DNA of 54,960 nt from a virus, in the IMG/VR virus record IMGVR_UViG_3300030090_005625, positions 1 through 54,960 of that record; one strand, written 5' to 3'. Shown one piece after another: positions 1-7,361 of the stretch. The position numbers and the translations under genes were made by a program. Within the stretch, counting starts at the first letter, position 1, and each line of letters starts with the position of its first letter. The notes beneath the pieces are model-generated. The model was not told where the DNA came from and made no database searches. It worked only from the letters and a program-made list of their open reading frames with translations.

Positions 1-414
1 TATAAGGTTTTAATGGGAGATAAATCAGATAATATTGAGGGAGTTAAAGGATTAGGTCCTAAAAAACTACCAAAAATAGTTCCTGATATAATCACCGAAA
101 GGGTCTTGGATTTAGATTCCATCGTTCAAGAAGCTTTAGAAGGGGAAGAACCTATGCACGAAAGAATTGTGGCGTCGGAGCATCAATTAGAAATAAATGA
201 AAAGTTAATGGATTTAAAAAATCCACCAATTTCAGGAGAATTAAAAAAGCAAATTCGTATGTTAATGAATGAACCAATAAATTTGCTCTCCCGAAATAGT
301 TTTACTACAATGTATCATGATGATTGTATGGGAAATGCTTTACAAATTCCAGACACATGGTTAACTCAACATTTTGTAAAATTAAATAGTTACGCTGAAT
401 CAACACATGAATAA
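1..414 (+). CDS. 5'-3' exonuclease / T4 RNase H-like, C-terminal part (5' partial)
   Basis: C-terminal part of a FEN-family 5'-3' exonuclease of the T4 RNase H type, which removes RNA primers from lagging-strand fragments. The reading frame is open to the first base of the window (Y-K-V-L precede the first visible Met at 13), so the N-terminal metal-binding core lies upstream. The visible part opens with the helix-three-turn-helix DNA-binding signature GDKSDNIEGVKGLGPKK, typical of this family. It overlaps the helicase gene by 8 bases, consistent with one replication operon. The family is clear from the H3TH motif; the choice of T4 rnh over another phage exonuclease rests on the neighbouring T4-type genes. 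Confidence 0.8.
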   Translation, partial: YKVLMGDKSDNIEGVKGLGPKKLPKIVPDIITERVLDLDSIVQEALEGEEPMHERIVASEHQLEINEKLMDLKNPPISGELKKQIRMLMNEPINLLSRNSFTTMYHDDCMGNALQIPDTWLTQHFVKLNSYAESTHE

Positions 415-1765
415 ACTTACACAATATGGTCATCCGTTTCAAACAAAAGCATTAGCTGCGTTAGTAACAGATAGGGATTTTTTACAACAGTCAGCTGACA
501 TTGTATCTCCTGAATATTTTGATTCTGATGCAAGTAAATGGATTGTTCGTAAAACACTAACTTATTTTAATGAATATAGAACAACACCAACAATGGAAGT
601 TTTTAAAGTTGAGGTTGAAAAAATTCAAAATGAAGTACAAGCAGTTGCTGTAAAAGAACAACTAAAAGAAACATATAAATCATCACAAGTAAAAGATCTT
701 GAATATATTAAAGATACTTTTCTTGATTTTTGTAAAAATCAAACACTTAAAAATGCAATCGTACAATCTGTCGATTTACTTCAAAATGGTCAATATGACG
801 ACATAAAAGCAATCATAGATGAAGCTATGAAAGCTGGTGCGGCTAAAGATATTGGGCATGACTATATAGTAGGAATAGAGGAGAGATTAACTAAGTCAAG
901 CAGAAGCACGGTCAAAACTGGATGGAATGTTATTGATGAAATTATGGATGGTGGATTAGGTGGTGGTGAGTTAGGTGTTATGGTGGCGCCCGCTGGTATT
1001 GGTAAATCGTGGTGTTTACAGGCAATTGGAGCAGCTTCCGTCAAAAGAGGGTTATCTGTGGTTCACTATACATTAGAGTTGAACGAAAACTATGTTGGTC
1101 TAAGATATGATTCTATATTTAGTGGAGTTACAACTGCTAACATAAAATATTATAAAGAAGATGTACAAAAGAAAATTAGTGAATTAGATGGTAGGTTGAT
1201 AATCAAATACTATCCTACAAAATCAATCACAGTTCAAACTTTATCCGCTCATCTAAAACAATTAGAATTGCAGGATATGAAACCTGATTTGATGCTTGTT
1301 GATTATGCAGATTTATTAATCGGTACAGGTAGAGAAAAAAGACATATATTAGAATCAATATACGAAGATTTGAGGGGTTTAGCAGGTGAGTTTGATACGC
1401 CAGTATGGACTGCATCACAAGCTAATCGTTCTTCATTGGAGGAGGAAATTATAGACGCGAGTAAAGTTGCGGAGAGTTATGCAAAAGTTATGATAGCTGA
1501 TTTTGTAGTTTCTTTGAGTAGAAAAGTTGAGGACAAAATATCAAATACAGGCAGATTTCACGTGATAAAAAATAGATTCGGAATAGATGGGATTACATAT
1601 CCAGCTATGATGAATACAAACATAGGTAAAATTGAAGTGCATGAATCAACTTCAAAAAGTGGCAAGGAACAACAATCTAAAATGGATAATTCTGAAGAGT
1701 ATTTGCGTAAAACATTATCAAACAAATACAATGATATGAATAAATCTGTAGATGGTTTTGAATAA
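407..1765 (+). CDS. Replicative DNA helicase, DnaB/T4 gp41-like
   Basis: Hexameric 5'-3' replicative helicase, 452 aa (T4 gp41 is 475). An N-terminal helical region covers roughly residues 1-150. The RecA-like motor begins near 165 with the DnaB-type TGWNVIDEIMDGGLGGGEL; Walker A is APAGIGKS at 194-201, and Walker B is LMLVDY with Asp299. The first ATG overlaps the exonuclease stop by 8 bases. In T4-like phages this protein works with primase (gp61, not seen here) and the gp43/44/45/62 replisome encoded further on. Function is confident from fold motifs and context. Confidence 0.93.
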   Translation: MNKLTQYGHPFQTKALAALVTDRDFLQQSADIVSPEYFDSDASKWIVRKTLTYFNEYRTTPTMEVFKVEVEKIQNEVQAVAVKEQLKETYKSSQVKDLEYIKDTFLDFCKNQTLKNAIVQSVDLLQNGQYDDIKAIIDEAMKAGAAKDIGHDYIVGIEERLTKSSRSTVKTGWNVIDEIMDGGLGGGELGVMVAPAGIGKSWCLQAIGAASVKRGLSVVHYTLELNENYVGLRYDSIFSGVTTANIKYYKEDVQKKISELDGRLIIKYYPTKSITVQTLSAHLKQLELQDMKPDLMLVDYADLLIGTGREKRHILESIYEDLRGLAGEFDTPVWTASQANRSSLEEEIIDASKVAESYAKVMIADFVVSLSRKVEDKISNTGRFHVIKNRFGIDGITYPAMMNTNIGKIEVHESTSKSGKEQQSKMDNSEEYLRKTLSNKYNDMNKSVDGFE

Positions 1766-1770
1766 AGTAG

Positions 1771-1827
1771 AGTATATATTATATTTAGTTATGAGTTTTT
1801 TATATCGAAAACAAAACAATATATACT
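1771..1827 (+). repeat. 10-bp inverted repeat in the nrdJ leader
   Basis: AGTATATATT at 1771-1780 is perfectly complementary to AATATATACT at 1818-1827, with 37 bases between. It lies in the only gap between the helicase and nrdJ, ending 21 bases before the nrdJ ATG. The arms are AT-only apart from one base pair, so a stable RNA hairpin is uncertain; it could equally be a protein-binding site. No T-run follows, so it is not a rho-independent terminator. Confidence 0.4.
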
Positions 1828-1848
1828 TCGGTTAGGAGAAAGTTTTAA

Positions 1849-3858
1849 ATGGAAAAATTTAAGTTATCTGATAATTTTCTTAATAAATTTAAGAGAAAGA
1901 AGGCACCATTTGGTTTTAACGGATTAGGTGAATTGGTTTATATGAGAACATATTCTCGTATAAAAGAGAATGGTAAAAATGAAAGATGGTGGGAAACGGT
2001 TCAGAGGGTTGTAGAGGGAACATACTCAATGCAAAAAGAACATATTGAATCATTATCATTAGGTTGGAATGCATGGCAAGCACAAAGGTCGGCGCAAGAG
2101 ATGTATGAAAGAATTTTTAATATGAAGTTCTTACCACCAGGTCGTGGTTTATGGGCTATGGGTACACCAATCACAGAAGAAAAGAATTTATACGCGGCAC
2201 TTAATAATTGTGCATTCGTATCAACTAAAACACTCAAAGAAGATTATTCAAAACCATTTTGTTTCTTAATGGACGCATCTATGTTAGGTGTTGGAGTTGG
2301 ATTTGATACCAAAGGTGCTGGTGAGATTATAATAAAAGGTGTTAACAAAGATAGAAATGAAGAGGTATATGAAATACCCGATACTCGTGAGGGTTGGGTA
2401 GAATCACTTCGTTTACTTTTAGAAAGTTACTTTCACGGAACTGCTCACGTAGAGTTTGACTATACTAAGATACGAGATGAAGGAGAACCAATCAAAGGTT
2501 TTGGAGGAGTAAGTTCAGGTCCTGAACCACTAAAAGAAGTACACAATAGTATTAGAAAAGTATTAGAGGATAATAGCGGAGAACCAATCACAATCACAAC
2601 AATCGTAGATATTATGAATCTAATCGGTAAATGTGTTGTGGCTGGTAATGTAAGAAGAACAGCAGAGATTGTTTTTGGTGACCCACATAATGAAGAGTAT
2701 TTAGATTTAAAAAACTACAAAGTAAATCCTGATAGAGAAACTTATGGTTGGACATCCAATAATAGTATTTTCGCAGAGTTAGGAATGGATTACACAGAAG
2801 CTGCAAAAAGAATAATAGATAATGGTGAGCCAGGTTTTGCTTGGTTAGATAATATGAGACATTATTCTCGTATGAAAAATGGTGGTGATAACAAAGACCA
2901 TAGAGCTATGGGTGGTAATCCGTGTTTAGAGCAAACCTTAGAGTCATATGAATTATGTTGTTTGGTTGAGACATTTCCTAGCAATCACGATTCATTTGAG
3001 GACTATGCTAGAACATTAAAATACGCATATCTTTATGCAAAAACAGTCACATTGGGTGGAACTCATTGGGCTGACACAAATAGGGTTATGTTGAGAAACA
3101 GAAGAATTGGTTGTAGTGTGAGCGGAGTCGCACAATTTATTACAAAAAATGGTTTGGGTGAATTAAAAGATTGGTTGGAAGATGGTTATGATGTCATAAA
3201 AGAATGGGACACAAAATATTCAGATTGGTTCGCAGTCCCACGTTCAATCAAAACTACCTCAGTTAAACCAAGCGGTACGGTATCTTTATTAGCAGGTGCT
3301 ACACCAGGCTTACATTATCCTGAGAGTAGATTTTATATTAGAAGAATTAGGTTGTCAAAACATTCAGAGTTGATTGAACCTATGAAAAAAGCAGGTTATA
3401 AGATAGAACCAGCCTTTGGTTCAGAGGATACGACTTCGGTTGTTGAAGTTCCTGTTGATGTTGGTGAGGGGATAAGAACCGCATCAGAGTTATCAATATG
3501 GGAACAATTCTCTTTAGCAGCTTTTATGCAAAGACATTGGGCTGATAATCAGGTTAGTTGCACAGTTACATTTAATCCAGAAACAGAGGGGGATGAAATA
3601 TCGCATGTATTGAATTATTTTCAATACCATTTAAAAGGTATTTCACTATTACCACGACACGATTATGGTGCTTACAAACAAATGCCATATGAGTCTATAG
3701 ATGAAAATGAATATAAAAAGCAAGTTAGTAAACTTAGTAAACTATCATTTGGAGTTATCAAAAATGAAGAAGCTGAAATTGATAAGTTCTGTAATAACGA
3801 TAGTTGTGAAGTTCCCTCTTTAACTGGTGATAATGATGACCAAGAATACGCAAACTAA
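1849..3858 (+). CDS. nrdJ: Adenosylcobalamin-dependent (class II) ribonucleotide reductase
   Basis: Reduces ribonucleotides to deoxyribonucleotides with a B12-derived radical, feeding phage DNA synthesis. The 669 aa match the monomeric Lactobacillus-type enzyme (about 739 aa). Expected residues are in place: redox Cys121 in NNCAF, radical Cys359 with Glu361 in NPCLE, redox Cys370 at the canonical 11-residue spacing from Cys359, the SVKPSGTVSLLAGATPG substrate loop, and a C-terminal shuttle pair Cys648/Cys653 (CNNDSC) spaced as in the family. A strong site TTAGGAGAAAG precedes the ATG. The gene is followed after 83 bases by a TonB-dependent receptor. Oxygen-independent and cobalamin-requiring chemistry is established for the family. 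Substrate level (tri- versus diphosphate) is not decided here. Confidence 0.95.
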   Translation: MEKFKLSDNFLNKFKRKKAPFGFNGLGELVYMRTYSRIKENGKNERWWETVQRVVEGTYSMQKEHIESLSLGWNAWQAQRSAQEMYERIFNMKFLPPGRGLWAMGTPITEEKNLYAALNNCAFVSTKTLKEDYSKPFCFLMDASMLGVGVGFDTKGAGEIIIKGVNKDRNEEVYEIPDTREGWVESLRLLLESYFHGTAHVEFDYTKIRDEGEPIKGFGGVSSGPEPLKEVHNSIRKVLEDNSGEPITITTIVDIMNLIGKCVVAGNVRRTAEIVFGDPHNEEYLDLKNYKVNPDRETYGWTSNNSIFAELGMDYTEAAKRIIDNGEPGFAWLDNMRHYSRMKNGGDNKDHRAMGGNPCLEQTLESYELCCLVETFPSNHDSFEDYARTLKYAYLYAKTVTLGGTHWADTNRVMLRNRRIGCSVSGVAQFITKNGLGELKDWLEDGYDVIKEWDTKYSDWFAVPRSIKTTSVKPSGTVSLLAGATPGLHYPESRFYIRRIRLSKHSELIEPMKKAGYKIEPAFGSEDTTSVVEVPVDVGEGIRTASELSIWEQFSLAAFMQRHWADNQVSCTVTFNPETEGDEISHVLNYFQYHLKGISLLPRHDYGAYKQMPYESIDENEYKKQVSKLSKLSFGVIKNEEAEIDKFCNNDSCEVPSLTGDNDDQEYAN

Positions 3859-3879
3859 AATTTCACATACAAAAAGCGG

Positions 3880-3913
3880 ACAGGCAGTAGACACACCTGT
3901 GAAAAAATGTGTC
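3880..3913 (+). promoter_or_regulatory. Candidate H-type pseudoknot in the receptor leader
   Basis: Within the 83-base gap between nrdJ and the receptor, ACAGG (3880-3884) can pair with CCTGT (3896-3900), and GACACA (3890-3895), which lies in that loop, can pair with TGTGTC (3908-3913). Together these form a compact H-type pseudoknot with a 5-nt loop, no gap between stems and a 7-nt A-rich third loop. An alternative helix TTTCACA (3861-3867)/TGTGAAA (3898-3904) is mutually exclusive with it. The ribosome site AAGGAG sits at 3929-3934. The layout resembles small metabolite riboswitches, but I do not recognise a known consensus and the pairs are short. Confidence 0.35.
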
Positions 3914-3941
3914 GTACTAAACAATAACAAGGAGATTCGAT

Positions 3942-6716
3942 ATGAAAAGTCGTAATCTAATTGCTATGATGATGACTCTACTAACACCGATGATGTTGTT
4001 TGCACAATCGGTAACAGGAACAGTTACATCAGAAGCAGGAGACCCTTTAGCTAATGCTAATATTGTTGTAGTTGGTACTGATTTAGGTACAATTTCAGAT
4101 GAAACTGGAACATTTGTACTTGATTTAGGTGCTGGTGACTATACAATTACAGCTACAGTAATTGGGTTTAAACCACAATCACAACTTGTGAAGATTACAG
4201 AAGCTGATACAGACTTGATGATGGCTTTTGTTCTACCGCTAAACGTGATTGAATTGTCAGACGTTGAAGTTCTTGCTTCAAGAGCTGACGATAAAACACC
4301 TGTTGCTTACACAACCGTTAGTAAAGAAGAGTTAGAAGTTCGTCTTGGTTCACAAGATATTCCGATGGCTTTAAATACTACACCAAGTGTATATGCAACA
4401 CAACAAGGTGGTGGTGCGGGTGATGCTCGTATCAATGTTCGTGGATTCAACCAAAGAAACGTAGCAGTTATGATTAACGGAGTTCCCCAAAATGATATGG
4501 AGAACGGATGGGTTTATTGGAGTAACTGGGATGGAGTAGCCGATGCTGCTAACTCAATTCAGTTACAAAGAGGTCTATCAGCGGTTAATTTAGCTACACC
4601 ATCTATTGGTGGAACCATGAACATCATTACAGACCCAGCTGCAAACGAGAGAGGTGGTAAGTTTAAACAAGAGGGTGGTGCAGGTAATTTCTTGAAAACA
4701 ACTTTTAACTACAATACTGGTTTGATGATGGGTGATAAATTAGCGTTGAGTGGTACACTTGTTCGTAAGACAGGTGATGGTATCATTGATGCTACTTGGA
4801 CAGACGCATGGGCATACTACCTAGGTAGTAGTTTTCAAATGAATGAGAACAATCGATTCGAACTTTACGCGATTGGTGCTCCACAACGACATGGACAAAA
4901 TCTATATAAACAGAACATAGCTACATACTCACAAGATTTAGCTGGGGATATAGATGGATATGACGTTACTGCTTTCGCAGAGGGTAATAAGTTCGAGACA
5001 GAAGCCGGTAGAACATTCAACCAAAATTGGGGGCCTGTAAGTTCCGATTACACAGGTAAACAATACTGGTATATGTATGGTGTCGGTGGATTGTTCGGTG
5101 GTGGAAACCAACCAAGATACAACTCTAACTTTTTGAATGAAAGAGAAAACTTCTTTCACAAACCATTGGTTAACCTTAACCATTTTATGACCATTAACGA
5201 AAAGACAAGACTAAGTTCAGTATTGTATTGGAGTGGTGGTTCAGGTGGTGGAACTGGTACTTATGGTTCATCATTCAGAAAACCAGCAGTTGACGGACAG
5301 AAATGGTATAGAAGTTCACCTTGGGGTTGGGATTGGGATGCAGCTATCGCAACCAACTCTGATAGGGTAGACGCTAACTTTCACGCAACAGAGAATCGTT
5401 CAAAAGGTATTCTTCGTAACTCAATCAACAGACAAAACACTTATGGTTTGATTTCTAAACTTAACTACGATGTTAGTGATGAGTTAGAAATACAAGTCGG
5501 TCTTGATTGGAGAACAGCAGGTATTGAACACGCTCGTGAGGTACGTGACCTACTTGGTGGTGACTATTATGTAGACTACGCCGACGACAACGCACCTGAT
5601 GGTAAAGTTGTTCGTTTAGGTGATGAAATTGCTTATCACAACTCTACAACCGTAGATTGGATTGGTGGATTCTTACAAGGTAACTACACCAAGGATAAAC
5701 TAAACCTATATGGTATGGGTGGATTATCAAGTATTAAATATACTTACCAAGACCACTTTACAGTAGCTAACGAAGTAGTTGAAGCAGATGCTATTTCTAC
5801 TTTCCAAATCAAGGGTGGAGCTATGTATGACGTTGATGATAATGTTAGTGTGTTCGCTAACACAGGATACGTTCAGAAACCACCAATTATGGATAACGTA
5901 ATCTACTATGATGGTACAGTTGCGTCAGACCCATCTAACGAGAAGTTTGTCAGTTCAGAAGCTGGTGTAAATTTCAACACCGAAAATGTAGCAGTCAAAG
6001 TGAGTGCTTACAATACTGATTGGATGGATAGAAACCTAACTAAATCTGTCACAACAGGTCAAGGTGACTCAGGTGATACCGACGTTATTTTCTTGAGTGG
6101 TATCAATCAGAAACACCAAGGTCTTGAGATTGAAGCTTCTATGAAACTTAATGATATGATTCGTTTAGACGGAGCTGTTTCATTTGGTAATTGGAAGTTT
6201 GACGGAGATGCTAAAGGTAACTACCAAGAGAATGAGTATAATGCAGAGGGTCAAGTTATTGGTTTAAAGACCACACCTTACTCTTATGCACTTGATGGAT
6301 TATGGGTAGGTGACATGCCTCAGACAGCTTATGTTATGGGTGCTACACTTACACCAATCAAAGGTCTTAGACTACAAGGTATCTTGAAGATGTACGATAA
6401 GAACTACTCAGATTGGAGTCCAAATGCACGTGAGTATGATGGTAGTGATGCAGACGCTGACAGAAGTCAAGTTTGGATGGCACCAAAGTATAATCGTTTA
6501 GACCTACATGGTTCTTACAAACTACCAAAGATTGGTGGTTTAGATATGAGTGTTAACGCTCATATATTCAACGCGTTAGATGCAGTTTATGTACAAGATG
6601 CCGTTGATAATTCACAGTACAATGGTTTTGGTGATAAACTTCACCTACCACATAACGCAGAGGTATTCTTAGGAACACCACGTTATGCTAATATTGGATT
6701 AGTTGTCAATTTCTAG
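3942..6716 (+). CDS. TonB-dependent outer-membrane receptor with carboxypeptidase-regulatory-like domain
   Basis: A complete 924-aa TonB-dependent transporter, highly unusual in a phage. A signal peptide covers residues 1 to about 22 and ends LFAQ. A CarboxypepD_reg-like beta domain follows (about 24-105), then the plug (about 125-235) with INVRGFNQRNVAVMINGVPQ and the FCB-type NDMENGWVYWSNWDG. The rest is a beta-barrel ending in the outer-membrane signal LVVNF. Such proteins import siderophores, cobalamin or glycans using TonB energy. Base composition looks clearly richer in G+C than the flanking phage genes, suggesting transfer from a host. It has a good AAGGAG site and its own terminator. 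The frame is intact, arguing for recent or selected acquisition. Substrate unknown; the adjacent B12-dependent reductase makes cobalamin an attractive guess only. Confidence 0.93.
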   Translation: MKSRNLIAMMMTLLTPMMLFAQSVTGTVTSEAGDPLANANIVVVGTDLGTISDETGTFVLDLGAGDYTITATVIGFKPQSQLVKITEADTDLMMAFVLPLNVIELSDVEVLASRADDKTPVAYTTVSKEELEVRLGSQDIPMALNTTPSVYATQQGGGAGDARINVRGFNQRNVAVMINGVPQNDMENGWVYWSNWDGVADAANSIQLQRGLSAVNLATPSIGGTMNIITDPAANERGGKFKQEGGAGNFLKTTFNYNTGLMMGDKLALSGTLVRKTGDGIIDATWTDAWAYYLGSSFQMNENNRFELYAIGAPQRHGQNLYKQNIATYSQDLAGDIDGYDVTAFAEGNKFETEAGRTFNQNWGPVSSDYTGKQYWYMYGVGGLFGGGNQPRYNSNFLNERENFFHKPLVNLNHFMTINEKTRLSSVLYWSGGSGGGTGTYGSSFRKPAVDGQKWYRSSPWGWDWDAAIATNSDRVDANFHATENRSKGILRNSINRQNTYGLISKLNYDVSDELEIQVGLDWRTAGIEHAREVRDLLGGDYYVDYADDNAPDGKVVRLGDEIAYHNSTTVDWIGGFLQGNYTKDKLNLYGMGGLSSIKYTYQDHFTVANEVVEADAISTFQIKGGAMYDVDDNVSVFANTGYVQKPPIMDNVIYYDGTVASDPSNEKFVSSEAGVNFNTENVAVKVSAYNTDWMDRNLTKSVTTGQGDSGDTDVIFLSGINQKHQGLEIEASMKLNDMIRLDGAVSFGNWKFDGDAKGNYQENEYNAEGQVIGLKTTPYSYALDGLWVGDMPQTAYVMGATLTPIKGLRLQGILKMYDKNYSDWSPNAREYDGSDADADRSQVWMAPKYNRLDLHGSYKLPKIGGLDMSVNAHIFNALDAVYVQDAVDNSQYNGFGDKLHLPHNAEVFLGTPRYANIGLVVNF

Positions 6717-6727
6717 GAGTTTTAATT

Positions 6728-6748
6728 AGGGGGGATTTATTCCCCCCT
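6728..6748 (+). terminator. Rho-independent terminator after the receptor gene
   Basis: A GGGGGG (6729-6734)/CCCCCC (6742-6747) stem, extended by A-T pairs on both sides, with a 5-base loop and followed by TTCTCTTTT. It starts 12 bases after the receptor stop codon and should end the nrdJ-receptor transcript. It is the only classic terminator I recognise in the window. Confidence 0.85.
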
Positions 6749-6764
6749 TTCTCTTTTCAATATC

Positions 6765-7292
6765 ATGGAAGAAAAAAAAATATTAACAGAAGTAAAGACT
6801 TGGATAACCGAGTATTTAGAAATACCAAATGAAAATTTTGGTGGTATGCCAGTATGTCCCTTTGTAAAAGCTGAAAGGGAAAAAAACAAATTAATGTTCG
6901 AAATCTGGTACCCGAATAAAACATCATTTATCGAAGTATTAGATAAATTTAAAAATAGTGAATTTTCATCAGCCTTAGTAATATGTATGAATACAGATGG
7001 ATTACTTTGGGAAGAGGTTGATAGAAAAAAATATCAAAAAACAATTCAAATCTTAATGAAAGAAAACGGATATACGGATATCAAAGCTTTATGTTTCTCA
7101 CCGTTTGAACATCACACAGCGGCCGGGGAAGAAACAAGAAAAGGTTCACCATACTTTTTAATTAATATAGCCGGTACAGATGAATTAAATGTAGCACATC
7201 GAAAATTATTAAAAACATCTTACTTTGATAAATTTACTGATGACGAGGTAAAGACCTTAAAAGTATATCCTAAAAAGAAGAAAAAATTATAA
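6765..7292 (+). CDS. Conserved phage protein with VCPF motif, function unknown
   Basis: 175 aa, soluble. The N-terminus carries TWITEYLEIP followed by GMPVCPFVKAER (about residues 25-38), reminiscent of the W-V-E...CPFAK opening of DUF1415 proteins, though I would not assign that family firmly. A PFEHHTAAGEE segment with paired histidines lies near residue 115, and the C-terminus is lysine-rich. It sits between the terminator and the DNA polymerase promoter, so it may be transcribed by read-through or an unrecognised promoter. No catalytic function can be inferred. Confidence 0.7.
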   Translation: MEEKKILTEVKTWITEYLEIPNENFGGMPVCPFVKAEREKNKLMFEIWYPNKTSFIEVLDKFKNSEFSSALVICMNTDGLLWEEVDRKKYQKTIQILMKENGYTDIKALCFSPFEHHTAAGEETRKGSPYFLINIAGTDELNVAHRKLLKTSYFDKFTDDEVKTLKVYPKKKKKL

Positions 7293-7300
7293 AAAAACAC

Positions 7301-7330
7301 TTGACAAGTATAGGTTTTTTTTCGTATATT
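7301..7330 (+). promoter_or_regulatory. Sigma70-like promoter for DNA polymerase
   Basis: TTGACA (7301-7306), an 18-base spacer and TATATT (7325-7330), with an A-run and CAC directly before the -35 box and G before the -10 box. It is one of six sites in the window sharing this extended pattern. It points at the polymerase gene that starts at 7362. Confidence 0.8.
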
Positions 7331-7361
7331 CTAACATAAATTAAATTGGGAAATTATATAG

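Noticed and set aside
3859-3941. Cobalamin riboswitch between nrdJ and the receptor
   Set aside because: The gap is only 83 bases and shows no B12-box-like sequence; known cobalamin riboswitches are much longer.
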